This document shows positions 1 to 9,909 of a stretch of 64,000 nt of DNA, one piece after another. A program made the translations under genes and the position numbers. Within the stretch, counting starts at the first letter, position 1; every line of letters starts with the position of its first letter. Source of the stretch: Pseudomonas sp. Q11 (lineage in GTDB: Bacteria > Pseudomonadota > Gammaproteobacteria > Pseudomonadales > Pseudomonadaceae); the NCBI RefSeq assembly GCF_024494355.1, contig NZ_JAKNQY010000005.1, positions 16,472 through 80,471 of the forward strand, read 5' to 3'. The notes beneath the pieces were generated by a model. The model was not told the DNA's origin. It did not search any database and worked only from the letters and a program-made list of their open reading frames with translations.

Positions 1-579
1 TTCCCGCAGGGCGTCAACATAGCCCATGTTGCCGACAATCTCGTCCATCCAGGCCCGTTCCGGCGCCAGGAAGCCCGGGGATTGCTGGCTGTCGCGCCAG
101 TTCTTGATATCCAGCTTCTGTTGCGCCACGTACAGCGAGCCACAATAAATGTACTCGCGACGTTTGCGCCGCTGTTTATCCAGATAACGGGCGAAATCGT
201 CCATCAACTTGAATTTCTGATTCAAATCTTCATCGCCGTTCTGCCCCGAAGGGAGCAGTAAGGTCGCGATGCTGACCTTGTCGAAATCGGCTTGCAGGTA
301 GCGCCCGTAGCGGTCCGCCGTCTCGAAACCGAGACCGTTGATGACAGCCTTCGGTTGCAGCCGCGAGTACAAAGCCACGCCACCCTGGGCGGGGACTTCG
401 GCATCGCAGGCATAAAGGAAGTAACCATCCAGTTGGAAGGCTGCATCGTCCAGTTCAAAGGCGGAGGCGCGGGTGTCCTGCAGGCAGATGACGTCGGCAT
501 TCTGTGCTTGCAGCCAACTGAGCAACCCACGCTCCACTGCAGCCTGAATACCATTGACGTTCACACTGATGATCCGCAT
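1..579 (-). CDS. crc: Catabolite repression control protein Crc (3' end outside window)
   Basis: Only the first 193 codons are present; the C-terminus lies off the left edge. The start is the ATG at 577-579, translating as MRIISVNVNGIQ. The protein has the exonuclease III/EEP fold, but where true ExoIII enzymes have a catalytic Glu in LQExK this one reads LQDTR (residues 33-37), as in Pseudomonas Crc, which lacks nuclease activity. In Pseudomonas, Crc works with Hfq to repress translation of catabolic mRNAs. It is divergent from pyrE, the same arrangement as in P. aeruginosa, which separates it from a true xthA. The symbol rests on that context plus the altered motif. Confidence 0.9.
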   Translation of the reverse strand, partial: MRIISVNVNGIQAAVERGLLSWLQAQNADVICLQDTRASAFELDDAAFQLDGYFLYACDAEVPAQGGVALYSRLQPKAVINGLGFETADRYGRYLQADFDKVSIATLLLPSGQNGDEDLNQKFKLMDDFARYLDKQRRKRREYIYCGSLYVAQQKLDIKNWRDSQQSPGFLAPERAWMDEIVGNMGYVDALRE

Positions 580-601
580 AAATGGCCCCAAAAATCACGT
601 G

Positions 602-616
602 CGTGTATGATACACG
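602..616. promoter_or_regulatory. 15-bp palindrome with overlapping divergent -10 elements (crc/pyrE)
   Basis: CGTGTAT-G-ATACACG is a perfect inverted repeat between the divergent crc and pyrE starts. On the plus strand it contains TATGAT (606-611) and on the minus strand TATCAT at the same bases. Both resemble a -10 box and are well placed for pyrE (ATG at 662) and crc (ATG at 579). The promoter assignment is inferred; the palindrome is directly visible. Confidence 0.5.
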
Positions 617-661
617 GCGTGTACCTATTTAGCTAAATCCGCGGTATTTGGGGCTTTTTTC

Positions 662-1306
662 ATGCAGGCGTATCAGCGCGATTTCATTCGTTTTGCCATC
701 GATCGCGGCGTTTTGCGCTTCGGTGAGTTCACCCTCAAGTCCGGGCGCACGAGTCCGTATTTCTTCAATGCCGGCCTGTTCAACACCGGTATCGCCCTGG
801 CGCAATTGGGCCGTTTCTACGCGGCGGCCATCGTCGAGAGCGGCATTCCGTTCGACGTGCTGTTTGGCCCGGCCTACAAAGGCATCCCTCTGGCCGCCAC
901 CACCGCCGTCGCCCTGGCCGAACACCACGGCCGCGACCTGCCCTGGTGCTTCAACCGCAAGGAAGCCAAGGCCCATGGCGAAGGGGGCAGCCTGGTGGGC
1001 GCGCCGCTGACCGGTGAAGTGCTGATCATCGACGATGTGATCACCGCCGGCACCGCCATTCGTGAAGTGATGCAGATCATCAGTTCCCAGGAAGGCGCCA
1101 AGGCCGCCGGTGTGCTGATCGCCCTGAACCGTCAGGAGCGCGGCAACGGTGAGTTGTCGGCGATCCAGGAAGTGGAGCGCGATTTCGGCATCCCGGTGAT
1201 CAGCATTGTGTCGCTGAACCAGGTGCTGGAGTTTTTGGCCGACGACCCGCAGCTCAAGCAGCATTTGCCGGCGGTTGAGGCTTATCGGGCGCAGTTCGGC
1301 GTCTGA
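662..1306 (+). CDS. pyrE: Orotate phosphoribosyltransferase
   Basis: Transfers phosphoribose from PRPP to orotate to give OMP, the fifth step of de novo pyrimidine synthesis, in the cytosol. The 214-residue protein is standard length. The PRPP-binding motif [12 protein letters not shown] is at residues 120-131, and the N-terminal [15 protein letters not shown] is the typical orotate/PRPP loop. The ATG at 662 directly follows a T-run and has only a weak G-rich ribosome site. Divergent from crc; convergent with argB across a shared terminator. Confidence 0.97.
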   Translation: MQAYQRDFIRFAIDRGVLRFGEFTLKSGRTSPYFFNAGLFNTGIALAQLGRFYAAAIVESGIPFDVLFGPAYKGIPLAATTAVALAEHHGRDLPWCFNRKEAKAHGEGGSLVGAPLTGEVLIIDDVITAGTAIREVMQIISSQEGAKAAGVLIALNRQERGNGELSAIQEVERDFGIPVISIVSLNQVLEFLADDPQLKQHLPAVEAYRAQFGV

Positions 1307-1326
1307 AATGGCTCCTGATTTTGATC

Positions 1327-1423
1327 TTGTGGCGAGGGAGCTTGCTCCCGCTGGGCCGCGCAGCGGCCCCAACATGTTGGCGATCGCTGCGCAATCGAGC
1401 GGGAGCAAGCTCCCTCGCCACAA
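1327..1423. repeat. REP pair (GGGAGCTTGCTCCC class)
   Basis: Two inverted copies of a palindromic unit (TTGTGGCGAGGGAGC... at 1327 and its mirror ending GCCACAA at 1423) flank a GC-rich centre. It sits just downstream of pyrE. The same class recurs near 52455 and 60701. Confidence 0.85.
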
Positions 1424-1451
1424 AAACATCATCTGAAAAGTGGTGTAAAAA

Positions 1452-1486
1452 AAGACCCCGCTCAGTCTGGCTGAGCGGGGTCTTTT
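1452..1486. terminator. Bidirectional Rho-independent terminator between pyrE and argB
   Basis: A 14-bp stem (1452-1465 with 1471-1484, AAGACCCCGCTCAG and its complement) has a TCTGG loop. A T-run follows on the plus strand and an A-run precedes it, so it can end transcription from both convergent genes. Confidence 0.9.
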
Positions 1487-1499
1487 TTATGGGTGTCGC

Positions 1500-2405
<906 letters not shown>

Positions 2406-2431
2406 TCAGGGCTCCGGTGGTGCTTCAAAAA

Positions 2432-3829
2432 TCAGAACGGTAGTTGAAGATCGGGTGCAACACGTTTGAGTTGGGTGTGGAACACATCCTTGATGCGCTG
2501 CAGTTCGGCTTCGTTGTCGGCTTCGAAACGCAGCACCAGCACCGGCGTGGTGTTGGACGCGCGAACCAGGCCCCAGCCTTGGGGATAGTCGACCCGCACA
2601 CCGTCGATGGTGGTCAGTTCGGCCCCTTCGCCCCATTGAGCGTCGTGCAGTGCATCAATGATGCTGAATTTGCTCTCTTCGGTCACATGGATATTGATTT
2701 CCGGCGTAGAAATATCGTTCGGGAAGGTCGCGAAGAGCTCTTCGGCCGTGGATTTCTCTTTGCTGAGGATCTCCAGCAGGCGCGCGGCGCTGTAGATGCC
2801 GTCGTCGAAACCGAACCAGCGCTCCTTGAAGAAGATGTGACCGCTCATCTCGCCGGCCAGCAGGGCGCCGCTTTGCTTCATTTTCTTCTTGATCAACGAA
2901 TGGCCGGTTTTCCACATGAGTGGGCGACCGCCGTATTCCTTGATCAGCGGCACCAGGCGGCGGGTGCATTTAACGTCGAAAATGATCTCCGCGTTCGGGT
3001 TGCGCGCCACCACGTCGCGAGCGAACAGCATCAGCAGGCGGTCCGGGAACACGACGCTGCCGGTGTTGGTGACTACGCCCACGCGGTCGCCATCGCCGTC
3101 GAAGGCCAGGCCCAGGTCGGCGTTGGTTTCCTCGACCTTGGCGATCAGGTCTTGCAGGTTTTCCAGCTTGCCCGGGTCCGGGTGATGGTTGGGGAAGTTG
3201 CCGTCCACTTCGCAGAACAGCGGGATGACTTCGCAGTTCAGGGCTTCAATCAGTTGTGGGGCGATCACGCCGGCCGCGCCGTTGCCGCAATCAACCACCA
3301 CTTTCAGCCGACGGGCAAGCTTCACGTCCTTGACGATTTCATCGTTGTAGCGCTCGAGGATATCCACCTTGGTGACGCTGCCTTGGCCGCTGCTCAGGTC
3401 ATTGGTCTTGAGGCGGGTGTGCAGGGCCTGGATCTGCTCGTTGGCGAGGGTGTCGCCGGCGATGACGATCTTGAAGCCGTTGTAGTTCGACGGGTTGTGA
3501 CTGCCGGTGAGCATCACACCGGATTTACCGGCCAGAACGTTGGCGGCGTAGTACAGCGCTGGCGTCGGCACCAGGCCCACGTCGCTGACATGGCACCCGC
3601 TGTCGGCAACCCCTTTGATCAATTGTTCAACCAGCTCGGGGCCGGACAAGCGGCCATCGCGACCGACGCACACGTTCGGTTCACCTTGGGCCAGGCTCTG
3701 GGAGCCGATGGCGCGGCCGATCCAATAGGCGGTTTCGGCGGTGAGGGTTTCCGGTACCACGCCACGGATGTCGTAGGCGCGGAAGATGCTGTCAGGAAAG
3801 ATCGGGGCGATTGCGGCTGGGGTGTTCAT
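2432..3829 (-). CDS. algC: Phosphomannomutase/phosphoglucomutase AlgC
   Basis: Interconverts hexose 6- and 1-phosphates, supplying GDP-mannose for alginate and glucose-1-phosphate for LPS and other polysaccharides. The phosphoserine loop MLTGSHNPSNYNGF carries Ser110, the metal loop DGDGDR is at 244-249, and the sugar-binding GEMSGH is at 326-331. Length 465 is normal. The roughly 260 bp between dut and algC leaves room for its own promoter. In P. aeruginosa algC is controlled by AlgR, whose gene lies at 55.7 kb here, but I could not find a convincing AlgR box upstream. Confidence 0.96.
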   Translation of the reverse strand: MNTPAAIAPIFPDSIFRAYDIRGVVPETLTAETAYWIGRAIGSQSLAQGEPNVCVGRDGRLSGPELVEQLIKGVADSGCHVSDVGLVPTPALYYAANVLAGKSGVMLTGSHNPSNYNGFKIVIAGDTLANEQIQALHTRLKTNDLSSGQGSVTKVDILERYNDEIVKDVKLARRLKVVVDCGNGAAGVIAPQLIEALNCEVIPLFCEVDGNFPNHHPDPGKLENLQDLIAKVEETNADLGLAFDGDGDRVGVVTNTGSVVFPDRLLMLFARDVVARNPNAEIIFDVKCTRRLVPLIKEYGGRPLMWKTGHSLIKKKMKQSGALLAGEMSGHIFFKERWFGFDDGIYSAARLLEILSKEKSTAEELFATFPNDISTPEINIHVTEESKFSIIDALHDAQWGEGAELTTIDGVRVDYPQGWGLVRASNTTPVLVLRFEADNEAELQRIKDVFHTQLKRVAPDLQLPF

Positions 3830-4053
3830 GGGCGGGGCGCTCTATCAGGAAAATGACTGGAGAGGCCGACGGTTCGCGTCGGCAGGCTCAAACTGAAGGG
3901 TATGACGGCGTTTTTGACAGAGAGTTCGTGGTGGGAAAGTGCCATGAGACAGCGTTACCTCGACCTCCATCGCCTAATACGTTGATTCCGGGCGGGAAAC
4001 CTTGCAGCGAGCCTGGGCGCATTTTTCGTCCTGAAACAGAAGCTTAATAAACG

Positions 4054-4074
4054 GGCCGGGAAGGGCGCCCGGCC
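4054..4074 (-). terminator. Probable terminator after dut
   Basis: GGCCGGG (4054-4060) pairs with CCCGGCC (4068-4074) around a 7-nt loop. Read on the minus strand it lies 13 bp past the dut stop and is followed by a weak T-rich stretch. It separates dut from algC. Confidence 0.5.
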
Positions 4075-4086
4075 TGAAGCAGCAGA

Positions 4087-4542
4087 TCAGTGACTGCCGG
4101 AATGTCCGAAGCCGCCAGCGCCGCGCTGGCTCTCGTCGAACTCTTCTACCAGTTCGAAGTGGGCCTGGACCACCGGTACCAGCATCAGTTGGGCGATGCG
4201 CTCGCCCACGGCGATATTGAATGTCGTATGACCGCGGTTCCAGCACGACACCATCAGTTCGCCCTGGTAATCGGAATCGATCAGGCCCACCAGGTTGCCC
4301 AGCACGATGCCATGCTTATGGCCCAGGCCCGAGCGCGGCAGAATCAGGGCGGCCAGGCCCGGGTCGCCGATATACACCGACAGGCCGGTTGGGATCAGCA
4401 AGGTCTGGCCCGGCTCCAGGAGCGTGTCCTGCTTGAGCATCGCCCGCAGGTCGAGGCCGGCGGAGCCCGGTGTGGCGTAGTGCGGCAGCGGGAATTCGGT
4501 GCCGATGCGAGGGTCGAGGATCTTGGCTTGTAGAGCGTGCAT
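4087..4542 (-). CDS. dut: dUTP diphosphatase (dUTPase)
   Basis: Hydrolyses dUTP to dUMP and pyrophosphate, keeping uracil out of DNA and feeding dTMP synthesis. The 151-residue trimeric-type dUTPase shows the five conserved motifs, including AGLDLRA near the N-terminus, [10 protein letters not shown], the [12 protein letters not shown] block holding the catalytic Asp, and the glycine-rich C-terminal [12 protein letters not shown]. The start is 5 bp after the coaBC stop, so the two are almost certainly one transcription unit, the usual coaBC-dut pairing. Confidence 0.97.
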   Translation of the reverse strand: MHALQAKILDPRIGTEFPLPHYATPGSAGLDLRAMLKQDTLLEPGQTLLIPTGLSVYIGDPGLAALILPRSGLGHKHGIVLGNLVGLIDSDYQGELMVSCWNRGHTTFNIAVGERIAQLMLVPVVQAHFELVEEFDESQRGAGGFGHSGSH

Positions 4543-4547
4543 GTCAA

Positions 4548-5756
4548 TTAAACCTGGTTCAGCCGTTCGGCGATAAAAGTGATCAGCTGGCGGGCAATCT
4601 TGCTCTTGCTGGTCTGGGCGAAAAGTGTGGCGTGCAACTGGCGGTCGATCACGCTGCAGGCGTTTTCTTCGCTGTTGAAACCGATGCTCGGGTTGGCGAC
4701 GTCGTTGGCGACTATCAGGTCCAGGTTCTTGTCCTTGAGCTTACGCGCGGCGTAATCGAGCAGGTGCTCGGTTTCGGCGGCGAAGCCGACACTGAACGGG
4801 CGGTCGGGACGGGTAGCAATGGTAGCGAGGATGTCCGGGTTACGCACCATTTGTAGTAGCAGACCGTCGCCGCTTGTAGGGTCTTTCTTCAATTTTTGCG
4901 GGGCGACGACTTCGGGGCGGTAGTCCGCCACCGCCGCCGAGGCGATGAACAGGTCGCACGGGATGGCCGCTTCGCAGGCCGCCAGCATGTCCCGGGCGCT
5001 GACCACGTCGATGCGGGTCACCCGATCAGGGGTTGGCAAATGCACGGGGCCGGTGATCAGCGTGACCCGGGCACCGGCTTCCACGGCGGCTTCGGCCAGG
5101 GCGAAGCCCATTTTCCCGGAGCTGTGGTTGGTGATGTAGCGCACCGGGTCGATGTTTTCCTGGGTCGGTCCGGCGGTGATCAGCACATGCTTGCCGGTCA
5201 GGGCCTGGCGTTGGAAACAGTCGGCGGCGCACTGGGCCAGGTCATTGGCTTCGAGCATGCGACCCATGCCGACATCGCCGCAGGCCTGGCTGCCGGAAGC
5301 CGGGCCAAAGATTTTCAGGTCGCGACTTTGGAGCAGTTGCAGGTTGGCCTGGGTGGCCGGATCGCGCCACATGGCCTGGTTCATGGCCGGCGCGATGGCA
5401 ACCACGGCGTCGGTGGCGAGCACCAGGGTGGTCAGCAAATCATCGGCGATGCCTTGGGCCAAGCGGGCGATCAGGTCGGCCGTGGCCGGGGCGATCAGCA
5501 CCAGGTCGGCCCACTTGGCCAGTTCGATATGACCCATGGCGGCTTCAGCCGCCGGGTCGAGCAGATCCAGGTGGACCGGGTGCCCGGACAGGGCCTGCAT
5601 GGTCAGCGGGGTGATGAATTCACTGCCGCCACGGGTCATGACGACCCGCACTTCCGCGCCCTGGTCGATAAGCCTGCGGACCAGCTCGGCGCTCTTGTAG
5701 GCGGCAATGCCGCCGCCGACGCCCAGAACGATGCGTTTCCGATACAGCCGCTGCAT
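4548..5756 (-). CDS. coaBC: Bifunctional phosphopantothenoylcysteine decarboxylase/ligase
   Basis: Two consecutive steps of coenzyme A synthesis: CoaB ligates cysteine to phosphopantothenate and CoaC decarboxylates the product. The N-terminal flavoprotein CoaC half begins [16 protein letters not shown], carries the active-site His in [11 protein letters not shown], and has the PxMNxxMW motif as APAMNQAMW. The C-terminal CoaB half starts near residue 190 ([20 protein letters not shown]). Length 402 is typical. Divergent from radC. Confidence 0.97.
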   Translation of the reverse strand: MQRLYRKRIVLGVGGGIAAYKSAELVRRLIDQGAEVRVVMTRGGSEFITPLTMQALSGHPVHLDLLDPAAEAAMGHIELAKWADLVLIAPATADLIARLAQGIADDLLTTLVLATDAVVAIAPAMNQAMWRDPATQANLQLLQSRDLKIFGPASGSQACGDVGMGRMLEANDLAQCAADCFQRQALTGKHVLITAGPTQENIDPVRYITNHSSGKMGFALAEAAVEAGARVTLITGPVHLPTPDRVTRIDVVSARDMLAACEAAIPCDLFIASAAVADYRPEVVAPQKLKKDPTSGDGLLLQMVRNPDILATIATRPDRPFSVGFAAETEHLLDYAARKLKDKNLDLIVANDVANPSIGFNSEENACSVIDRQLHATLFAQTSKSKIARQLITFIAERLNQV

Positions 5757-5901
5757 AGGCCTGCCTTTCGATTTCAGTGGTCAGTGCAGGGCGAACCCCG
5801 GGGCAGCAGCCTGCCTGGGTGCAAATCGCCTGCAAAAAAGATGGGCTACGATATCACAGCGACCGCTACGGAACAGCGGCGCCCACAATCAGGGAGATGC
5901 T

Positions 5902-6576
5902 ATGAGTATTCGCGATTGGCCGGTGGCCGAGCGGCCAAGGGAGAGGTTGCTGGCGTTAGGGGCGGGAAGTCTTTCGGACGCCGAATTGCTGGCGATTTTT
6001 TTACGGACCGGGGTGTCCGGCAAAAGCGCGGTAGATCTGGCGCGACAACTGTTGATTCAATTTGGCAGCCTGCGCGCGCTGCTTGAAGCGGATCAGATCA
6101 CGTTCAGCAATCACATGGGGCTCGGGCCGGCGAAGTTTGCCCAACTGCAGGCGGCTCAGGAAATGAGTCGGCGGCATTTGGCTGAACAGGTGCGGGAAAA
6201 GACATCGCTGGAAAGCCCATTCGCGGTTCGTGAGTATTTGAAGTCCATGCTGCGCCACGAACCCCACGAGGTGTTCGGTTGCCTGTTTCTTAATTCCAAG
6301 CATCAGGTACTGACCTTCGAGGCGCTGTTTCGCGGTTCTATCGACAGCGCCAGTGTCCATCCCCGGCAGGTGGTCAAGAGGGCCCTGGCCCACAACGCCG
6401 CTGCGCTGATCCTGTGCCACAACCACCCTTCCGGCAACACCGAGCCCAGCCAGGCCGACCGGGTGCTCACTGAGCGGCTTCAGGAGGCCCTGGAGCTGAT
6501 CGACGTGCGGGTGCTCGACCATTTCATCGTCGGCGACGGGGAGCCGTTGTCGATGGCGGAGTGTGGGTGGATGTGA
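5902..6576 (+). CDS. radC: RadC family JAB/MPN-domain protein
   Basis: The 224-residue protein has an N-terminal helix-hairpin-helix region and a C-terminal metalloprotease-like JAB domain with [14 protein letters not shown], i.e. HxH plus Asp ligands. The original DNA-repair role was not upheld for E. coli radC, so the cellular function remains uncertain. I chose the ATG at 5902 because AGGGAG lies 5 bp upstream and the sequence [17 protein letters not shown] is the conserved family start; the frame is open for another 195 bp upstream but that part is not conserved in character. Confidence 0.93.
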   Translation: MSIRDWPVAERPRERLLALGAGSLSDAELLAIFLRTGVSGKSAVDLARQLLIQFGSLRALLEADQITFSNHMGLGPAKFAQLQAAQEMSRRHLAEQVREKTSLESPFAVREYLKSMLRHEPHEVFGCLFLNSKHQVLTFEALFRGSIDSASVHPRQVVKRALAHNAAALILCHNHPSGNTEPSQADRVLTERLQEALELIDVRVLDHFIVGDGEPLSMAECGWM

Positions 6577-6593
6577 AGTAGCGGGAAGCTATC

Positions 6594-6687
6594 AGCTTCA
6601 AGCTTCAAGCTTCAAGCTTCAAGCTTCAAGCTAGAGCGGTTTGCTCTTGACTTGCGCTTGAAGCTTGAAGCTTACGGCTTGAAGCTT
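6594..6687. repeat. Heptamer microsatellite AGCTTCA with inverted copies
   Basis: Five perfect tandem copies of AGCTTCA occupy 6594-6628, followed by inverted copies (TTGAAGCTTGAAGCTT at 6658-6673 and CTTGAAGCTT at 6678-6687). The two arms can form a long hairpin between the convergent radC and peptide-binding-protein genes. The inverted arm overlaps the last codons of the latter gene. Confidence 0.9.
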
Positions 6688-8261
6688 ATCTTCGAATAAT
6701 CCTGGCGCCCAAACGGACTCACCGCATAACCCTGCACATCCTTGCGGGTGAGCGCGAACGCGGTCGGGTGCGCCAGGGGTAGCCACAGGGCCTGTTGCTG
6801 GATTTGTGCCTGGGCCTGTTCGTAGAGCTTGGTGCGCACGCCTTGTTCGCTCGTGGTCTTGCCGGCGCTGATCACTTTATCCAGGTCCGGGTTGCAGTAA
6901 CGGGCGAAGTTGGTGCCGGACTTGACCGCCGCGCAGGAAAACTGCGGCGTGAGGAAGTTGTCCGGGTCACCGTTGTCGCCGGCCCAGCCCATGAACAGCA
7001 AATCATGTTCGCCGGCTTTGGCGCGACGGATCAGTTCGCCCCATTCGATCACCCGGATCTCGGCCTGAATGCCGATTTGCGCCAGGTCGGCCTGCAACAG
7101 TTGCGCGCCCAGGCTGGGGTTGGGGTTCAGCAGGCTGCCGGAAGGGCGGGTCCAGATGGTGGTCTGAAAGCCTTCCTTCAAACCTGCCCTGGCCAGAAGG
7201 TCACGGGCCTTGGCAGGGTCATAGGCGTAGCCGGGCAAGTTTTTGGCATAGCTCCAGGTGTTCGGTGGGTAGGGGCCCTTGGCCGCTTCGGCGGTACCTT
7301 CGAAGACCGCCTTGAGGTAGCTGGCCTTGTCGAAGGCCAGGTTGACGGCTTGTCGAACCTCGGGCTTGTCGAAGGGCGGATGCTGGCTGTTGATCGCCAC
7401 GAATGCGGTCATGAAAGCGTCGGTCTGCGCCACTTTCAACGTAGGCTCCTGCTTGGCGGCCTGTACGTCCTGCGGCTTGGGTGACAGAGCGATCTGGCAT
7501 TCGTTGCGCCGCAGTTTTTGCAGGCGCACATTCGCGTCTGGCGTGATGGCGAAGATCAGTGGATCCACTTGAGGCTTGCCGTCGAAATAGTCGCGGTTGG
7601 CTTTGTAGCGAATCGAAGCGTCTTTCTGGAACCGACTGAAAATGAACGGGCCGGTGCCGATGGGCTGGTTGTTGAGCACTTCTGGTGTGCCGGCTTTCAT
7701 CAATTGGTCGGCGTATTCAGCCGAATAGATGGAGGCAAAGCCCATGCTCAAGGTGGCCAGGAAGGTCGAGTCCGCGTGATCGAGGATGAAGCGCACAGTC
7801 AGCGGATCCAGCGCGTCGATTTTCTTGATCAGCGTCGGTAGCTGCATGGACTGGGCGTGGGGGAAACCGCTCTGCGCGACCTTGTGCCAGGGATTCGCCG
7901 GGTCAAGCATGCGCTCGAAGCTGAACTTCACGTCCTCGGCGGTCAGATCGCGGCGCGGTGTGAAGTACTCGGTACGGTGGAATTTGACCTGGGGGCGCAG
8001 CTTGAACACATAGGTCAGTCCATCGGACGAGACTTCCCAGCTCTCGGCGAGACTGGGGATGACCTTGCCGCTGGCGGTGTCGAAATCCACCAGGCGATTC
8101 ATCAGCACGTCGGCGGACGCATTGGTGGTGGTCAGCGAGTTGTATTGAACGACATCGAACCCTTCCGGGCTGGCCTCGGTACAAACGCTCAGGGCGGCTG
8201 CCTGAGCCAGCGGGCTGATCAGCAGAGGGGCGAGCAACAGTGGGAGGGCAGCGAGGCGCAT
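6672..8261 (-). CDS. Periplasmic peptide-binding protein of an ABC transporter (DppA/OppA family)
   Basis: A 529-residue solute-binding protein of family 5, which captures peptides in the periplasm for an ABC importer. The signal peptide is clear: MRLAALPLLLAPLLISPLAQAA. The mature part begins with the family's CTEASPEGFD, followed by LAESWEVSSDGLTYVFKLRP. No permease or ATPase gene is next to it, so it must share a transporter encoded elsewhere; P. aeruginosa has several such orphan DppA paralogues. I start it at the ATG at 8261, 6 bp after AGGAAA; an in-frame TTG six codons upstream is less likely. Its last codons fall in the heptamer repeat. Confidence 0.9.
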   Translation of the reverse strand: MRLAALPLLLAPLLISPLAQAAALSVCTEASPEGFDVVQYNSLTTTNASADVLMNRLVDFDTASGKVIPSLAESWEVSSDGLTYVFKLRPQVKFHRTEYFTPRRDLTAEDVKFSFERMLDPANPWHKVAQSGFPHAQSMQLPTLIKKIDALDPLTVRFILDHADSTFLATLSMGFASIYSAEYADQLMKAGTPEVLNNQPIGTGPFIFSRFQKDASIRYKANRDYFDGKPQVDPLIFAITPDANVRLQKLRRNECQIALSPKPQDVQAAKQEPTLKVAQTDAFMTAFVAINSQHPPFDKPEVRQAVNLAFDKASYLKAVFEGTAEAAKGPYPPNTWSYAKNLPGYAYDPAKARDLLARAGLKEGFQTTIWTRPSGSLLNPNPSLGAQLLQADLAQIGIQAEIRVIEWGELIRRAKAGEHDLLFMGWAGDNGDPDNFLTPQFSCAAVKSGTNFARYCNPDLDKVISAGKTTSEQGVRTKLYEQAQAQIQQQALWLPLAHPTAFALTRKDVQGYAVSPFGRQDYSKISFKP

Positions 8262-8697
8262 GGTCGGTTTCCTGTGCAAGTCGAAGGCCCATCTGCATGT
8301 GCAGTCTGGAAAAGACCTACCCTAGTGGCCTCGTTGGAAAATGACTATCCCCTTTTTGCATTTTCCGGCACCCTGCGCCGCAGTATTAGCGGCTCAAGCT
8401 CGGCATCGGTTAAAAAAACCGGCCGGCAGCGACGAGCGGTCAAAGGCGGCGCCAGCCTGTGCCCCAGCCGTTCGGGGGCGTTGCTCGGCGCTTTCCAACG
8501 AAGACAAATCACACCGGCTGTTGTTGCGCTGTGGTCTTTCTGGTATAAAGCAGCGCTCTTTTCTAGGGGCCCGGTTCCTTCACTGTAGGTGTAGCCGGTA
8601 AGACCCTTAAAGAAACGCGGCGCCTGGCGCCAAATGACTGAGAGATTAAGCGGCCAACCCATGCCGGGTTGGGCATGTGGTTTTAGAGGGCTGAGGC
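8262..8697. promoter_or_regulatory. Intergenic region with rpmB promoter and leader hairpin
   Basis: I see no gene in these 436 bp. A sigma-70-like promoter, TTGTTG (8521-8526), 17-bp spacer, TATAAA (8544-8549), faces rpmB. The implied leader of about 140 nt contains a 7-bp hairpin CCAACCC/GGGTTGG (8654-8660 with 8666-8672) shortly before the start codon, a possible site for ribosomal-protein feedback (inference). Confidence 0.55.
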
Positions 8698-8931
8698 ATG
8701 TCGAGAGTCTGTCAAGTTACCGGTAAGGGTCCGGTGACTGGGAATAATATTTCCCACGCAAACAACAAAACCCGTCGTCGTTTCCTGCCGAACCTGCAGC
8801 ATCACCGCTTCTGGGTTGAAGAAGAGAAACGTTTTGTGCGTCTGCGCGTATCTGCCAAAGGCATGCGTATCATCGACAAGCGTGGCATCAGTGTCGTGCT
8901 CGCCGAACTTCGCCGCGATGGCAAGATTTAA
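8698..8931 (+). CDS. rpmB: 50S ribosomal protein L28
   Basis: Large-subunit ribosomal protein of 77 residues. It starts [20 protein letters not shown] and contains [12 protein letters not shown], both diagnostic for L28. It is followed after 11 bp by rpmG, the usual bacterial rpmB-rpmG operon. The start is preceded by GAGGGCTGAGGC. Confidence 0.98.
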   Translation: MSRVCQVTGKGPVTGNNISHANNKTRRRFLPNLQHHRFWVEEEKRFVRLRVSAKGMRIIDKRGISVVLAELRRDGKI

Positions 8932-8942
8932 GGGAGCTAATC

Positions 8943-9098
8943 ATGCGTGAATTGATTCGTTTGATCTCGAGCGCCGGTACTGGTCACTTCTACACTACCG
9001 ACAAGAACAAGCGTACTACCCCGGACAAAATCGAGATCAAGAAATATGATCCGGTTGTTCGCAAGCACGTGATCTACAAGGAAGGCAAAATCAAGTAA
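8943..9098 (+). CDS. rpmG: 50S ribosomal protein L33
   Basis: A 51-residue ribosomal protein, [17 protein letters not shown]..., with the conserved [18 protein letters not shown]. It lacks the CxxC pairs of zinc-binding L33, so it is the zinc-independent form. GGGAGC precedes the ATG by a few bases. It is the second gene of the rpmB operon and is followed by a strong terminator. Confidence 0.97.
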   Translation: MRELIRLISSAGTGHFYTTDKNKRTTPDKIEIKKYDPVVRKHVIYKEGKIK

Positions 9099-9118
9099 TT
9101 GATTTTTCCCTACTTACG

Positions 9119-9153
9119 AAAAAGGCCCGTATCGCGAGATACGGGCCTTTTTT
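9119..9153 (+). terminator. Rho-independent terminator of rpmB-rpmG
   Basis: A 13-bp stem AAAGGCCCGTATC (9121-9133) with its complement (9138-9150), GCGA loop, then a T-run. It starts about 20 bp after the rpmG stop. Confidence 0.93.
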
Positions 9154-9180
9154 GTTGCCGGATTTTGTTGCCGGTCGGGG

Positions 9181-9279
9181 CCTCATCGCGAGCAGGCTCG
9201 CTCCCACATTGCAGCTGTGTAATGCCTGAGTTTTAGGCAAACACAACTCCCTGTGGGAGCGAGCCTGCTCGCGATGAGG
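9181..9279. repeat. REP pair (GAGCAGGCTCGCTCCCACA class)
   Basis: Two perfect 28-bp inverted copies (9181-9208 and 9252-9279) around a 43-bp spacer, between rpmG and the convergent cupin gene. Confidence 0.92.
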
Positions 9280-9301
9280 CCAGATCTAACGATGCAAATC
9301 C

Positions 9302-9664
9302 TCAAGCCTTCTGTTCAAACACCACATAAATCTTGCGACACGGCTCCAACACTTCCCAAGTGCCCTTGAACCCCGCCGGGATCACGAAACGGTCGCCGGC
9401 CCGCAGGGTCTTGGCATTGCCCTCGCTGTCGCGCAGCACGGAAACGCCCTGGACGATTTCGCAGTACTCATGTTCGGTGTAGTTCACAGTCCACTGGCCG
9501 ACTGCACCTTCCCACACACCTGCATTCATTTGCCCGCAAGGGCTGTTGTAGTGATTGAACACCGCTTGCTCGGGGTCGCCCTTGAGCACTTTGGCCGGGT
9601 CCGGGCGATAGCGTTCGGCGGTGGTATTGGCCTGGCTGAAATCGACGATGTCCTGGATGCTCAT
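9302..9664 (-). CDS. Cupin-domain protein (DUF861-type)
   Basis: A 120-residue single-domain cupin. It has the EHEYCEIVQG and LRAGDRFVIPAGFKGTWEV blocks typical of the DUF861 cupins found beside amine-catabolic genes. The exact function is unknown; a small-molecule or metal-binding role in polyamine/GABA metabolism is inferred only from the divergent aldehyde dehydrogenase. The ATG at 9664 is chosen because a G-rich ribosome site precedes it and the residues upstream look non-coding. Confidence 0.8.
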   Translation of the reverse strand: MSIQDIVDFSQANTTAERYRPDPAKVLKGDPEQAVFNHYNSPCGQMNAGVWEGAVGQWTVNYTEHEYCEIVQGVSVLRDSEGNAKTLRAGDRFVIPAGFKGTWEVLEPCRKIYVVFEQKA

Positions 9665-9909
9665 ACGGTAATTCCCCCGGTAATGACGGCGCGAATGGCT
9701 GGAAGAGCCAAAGTCTATGTTTATTAAAACGAACATCGCAAGGCCGTTTGCCAGCGTTGTGTCAAATATATTGAAACATTACCAGCCGCTGGTTTAGGGT
9801 GGCGGGTGCCCCGCGCCGAAAACAGCGCCGAAAACAGGCTGGCAGGGCAGAATTCTTGGAGCGCTACGCCTAGCGTGGCGTTCGTACTCAATAAGAGGAG
9901 GACACTCGC

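Noticed and set aside
3830..4053. AlgR or sigma-54 sites upstream of algC
   Set aside because: A TGGCAC occurs on the minus strand near 3940, but the -12 GC is missing. The CGGTTCGCG near 3871 is too far from the AlgR consensus to claim.
8341..8662. Overlapping small frames upstream of rpmB on both strands
   Set aside because: They lack ribosome sites and cover the rpmB promoter and leader; composition does not look coding.
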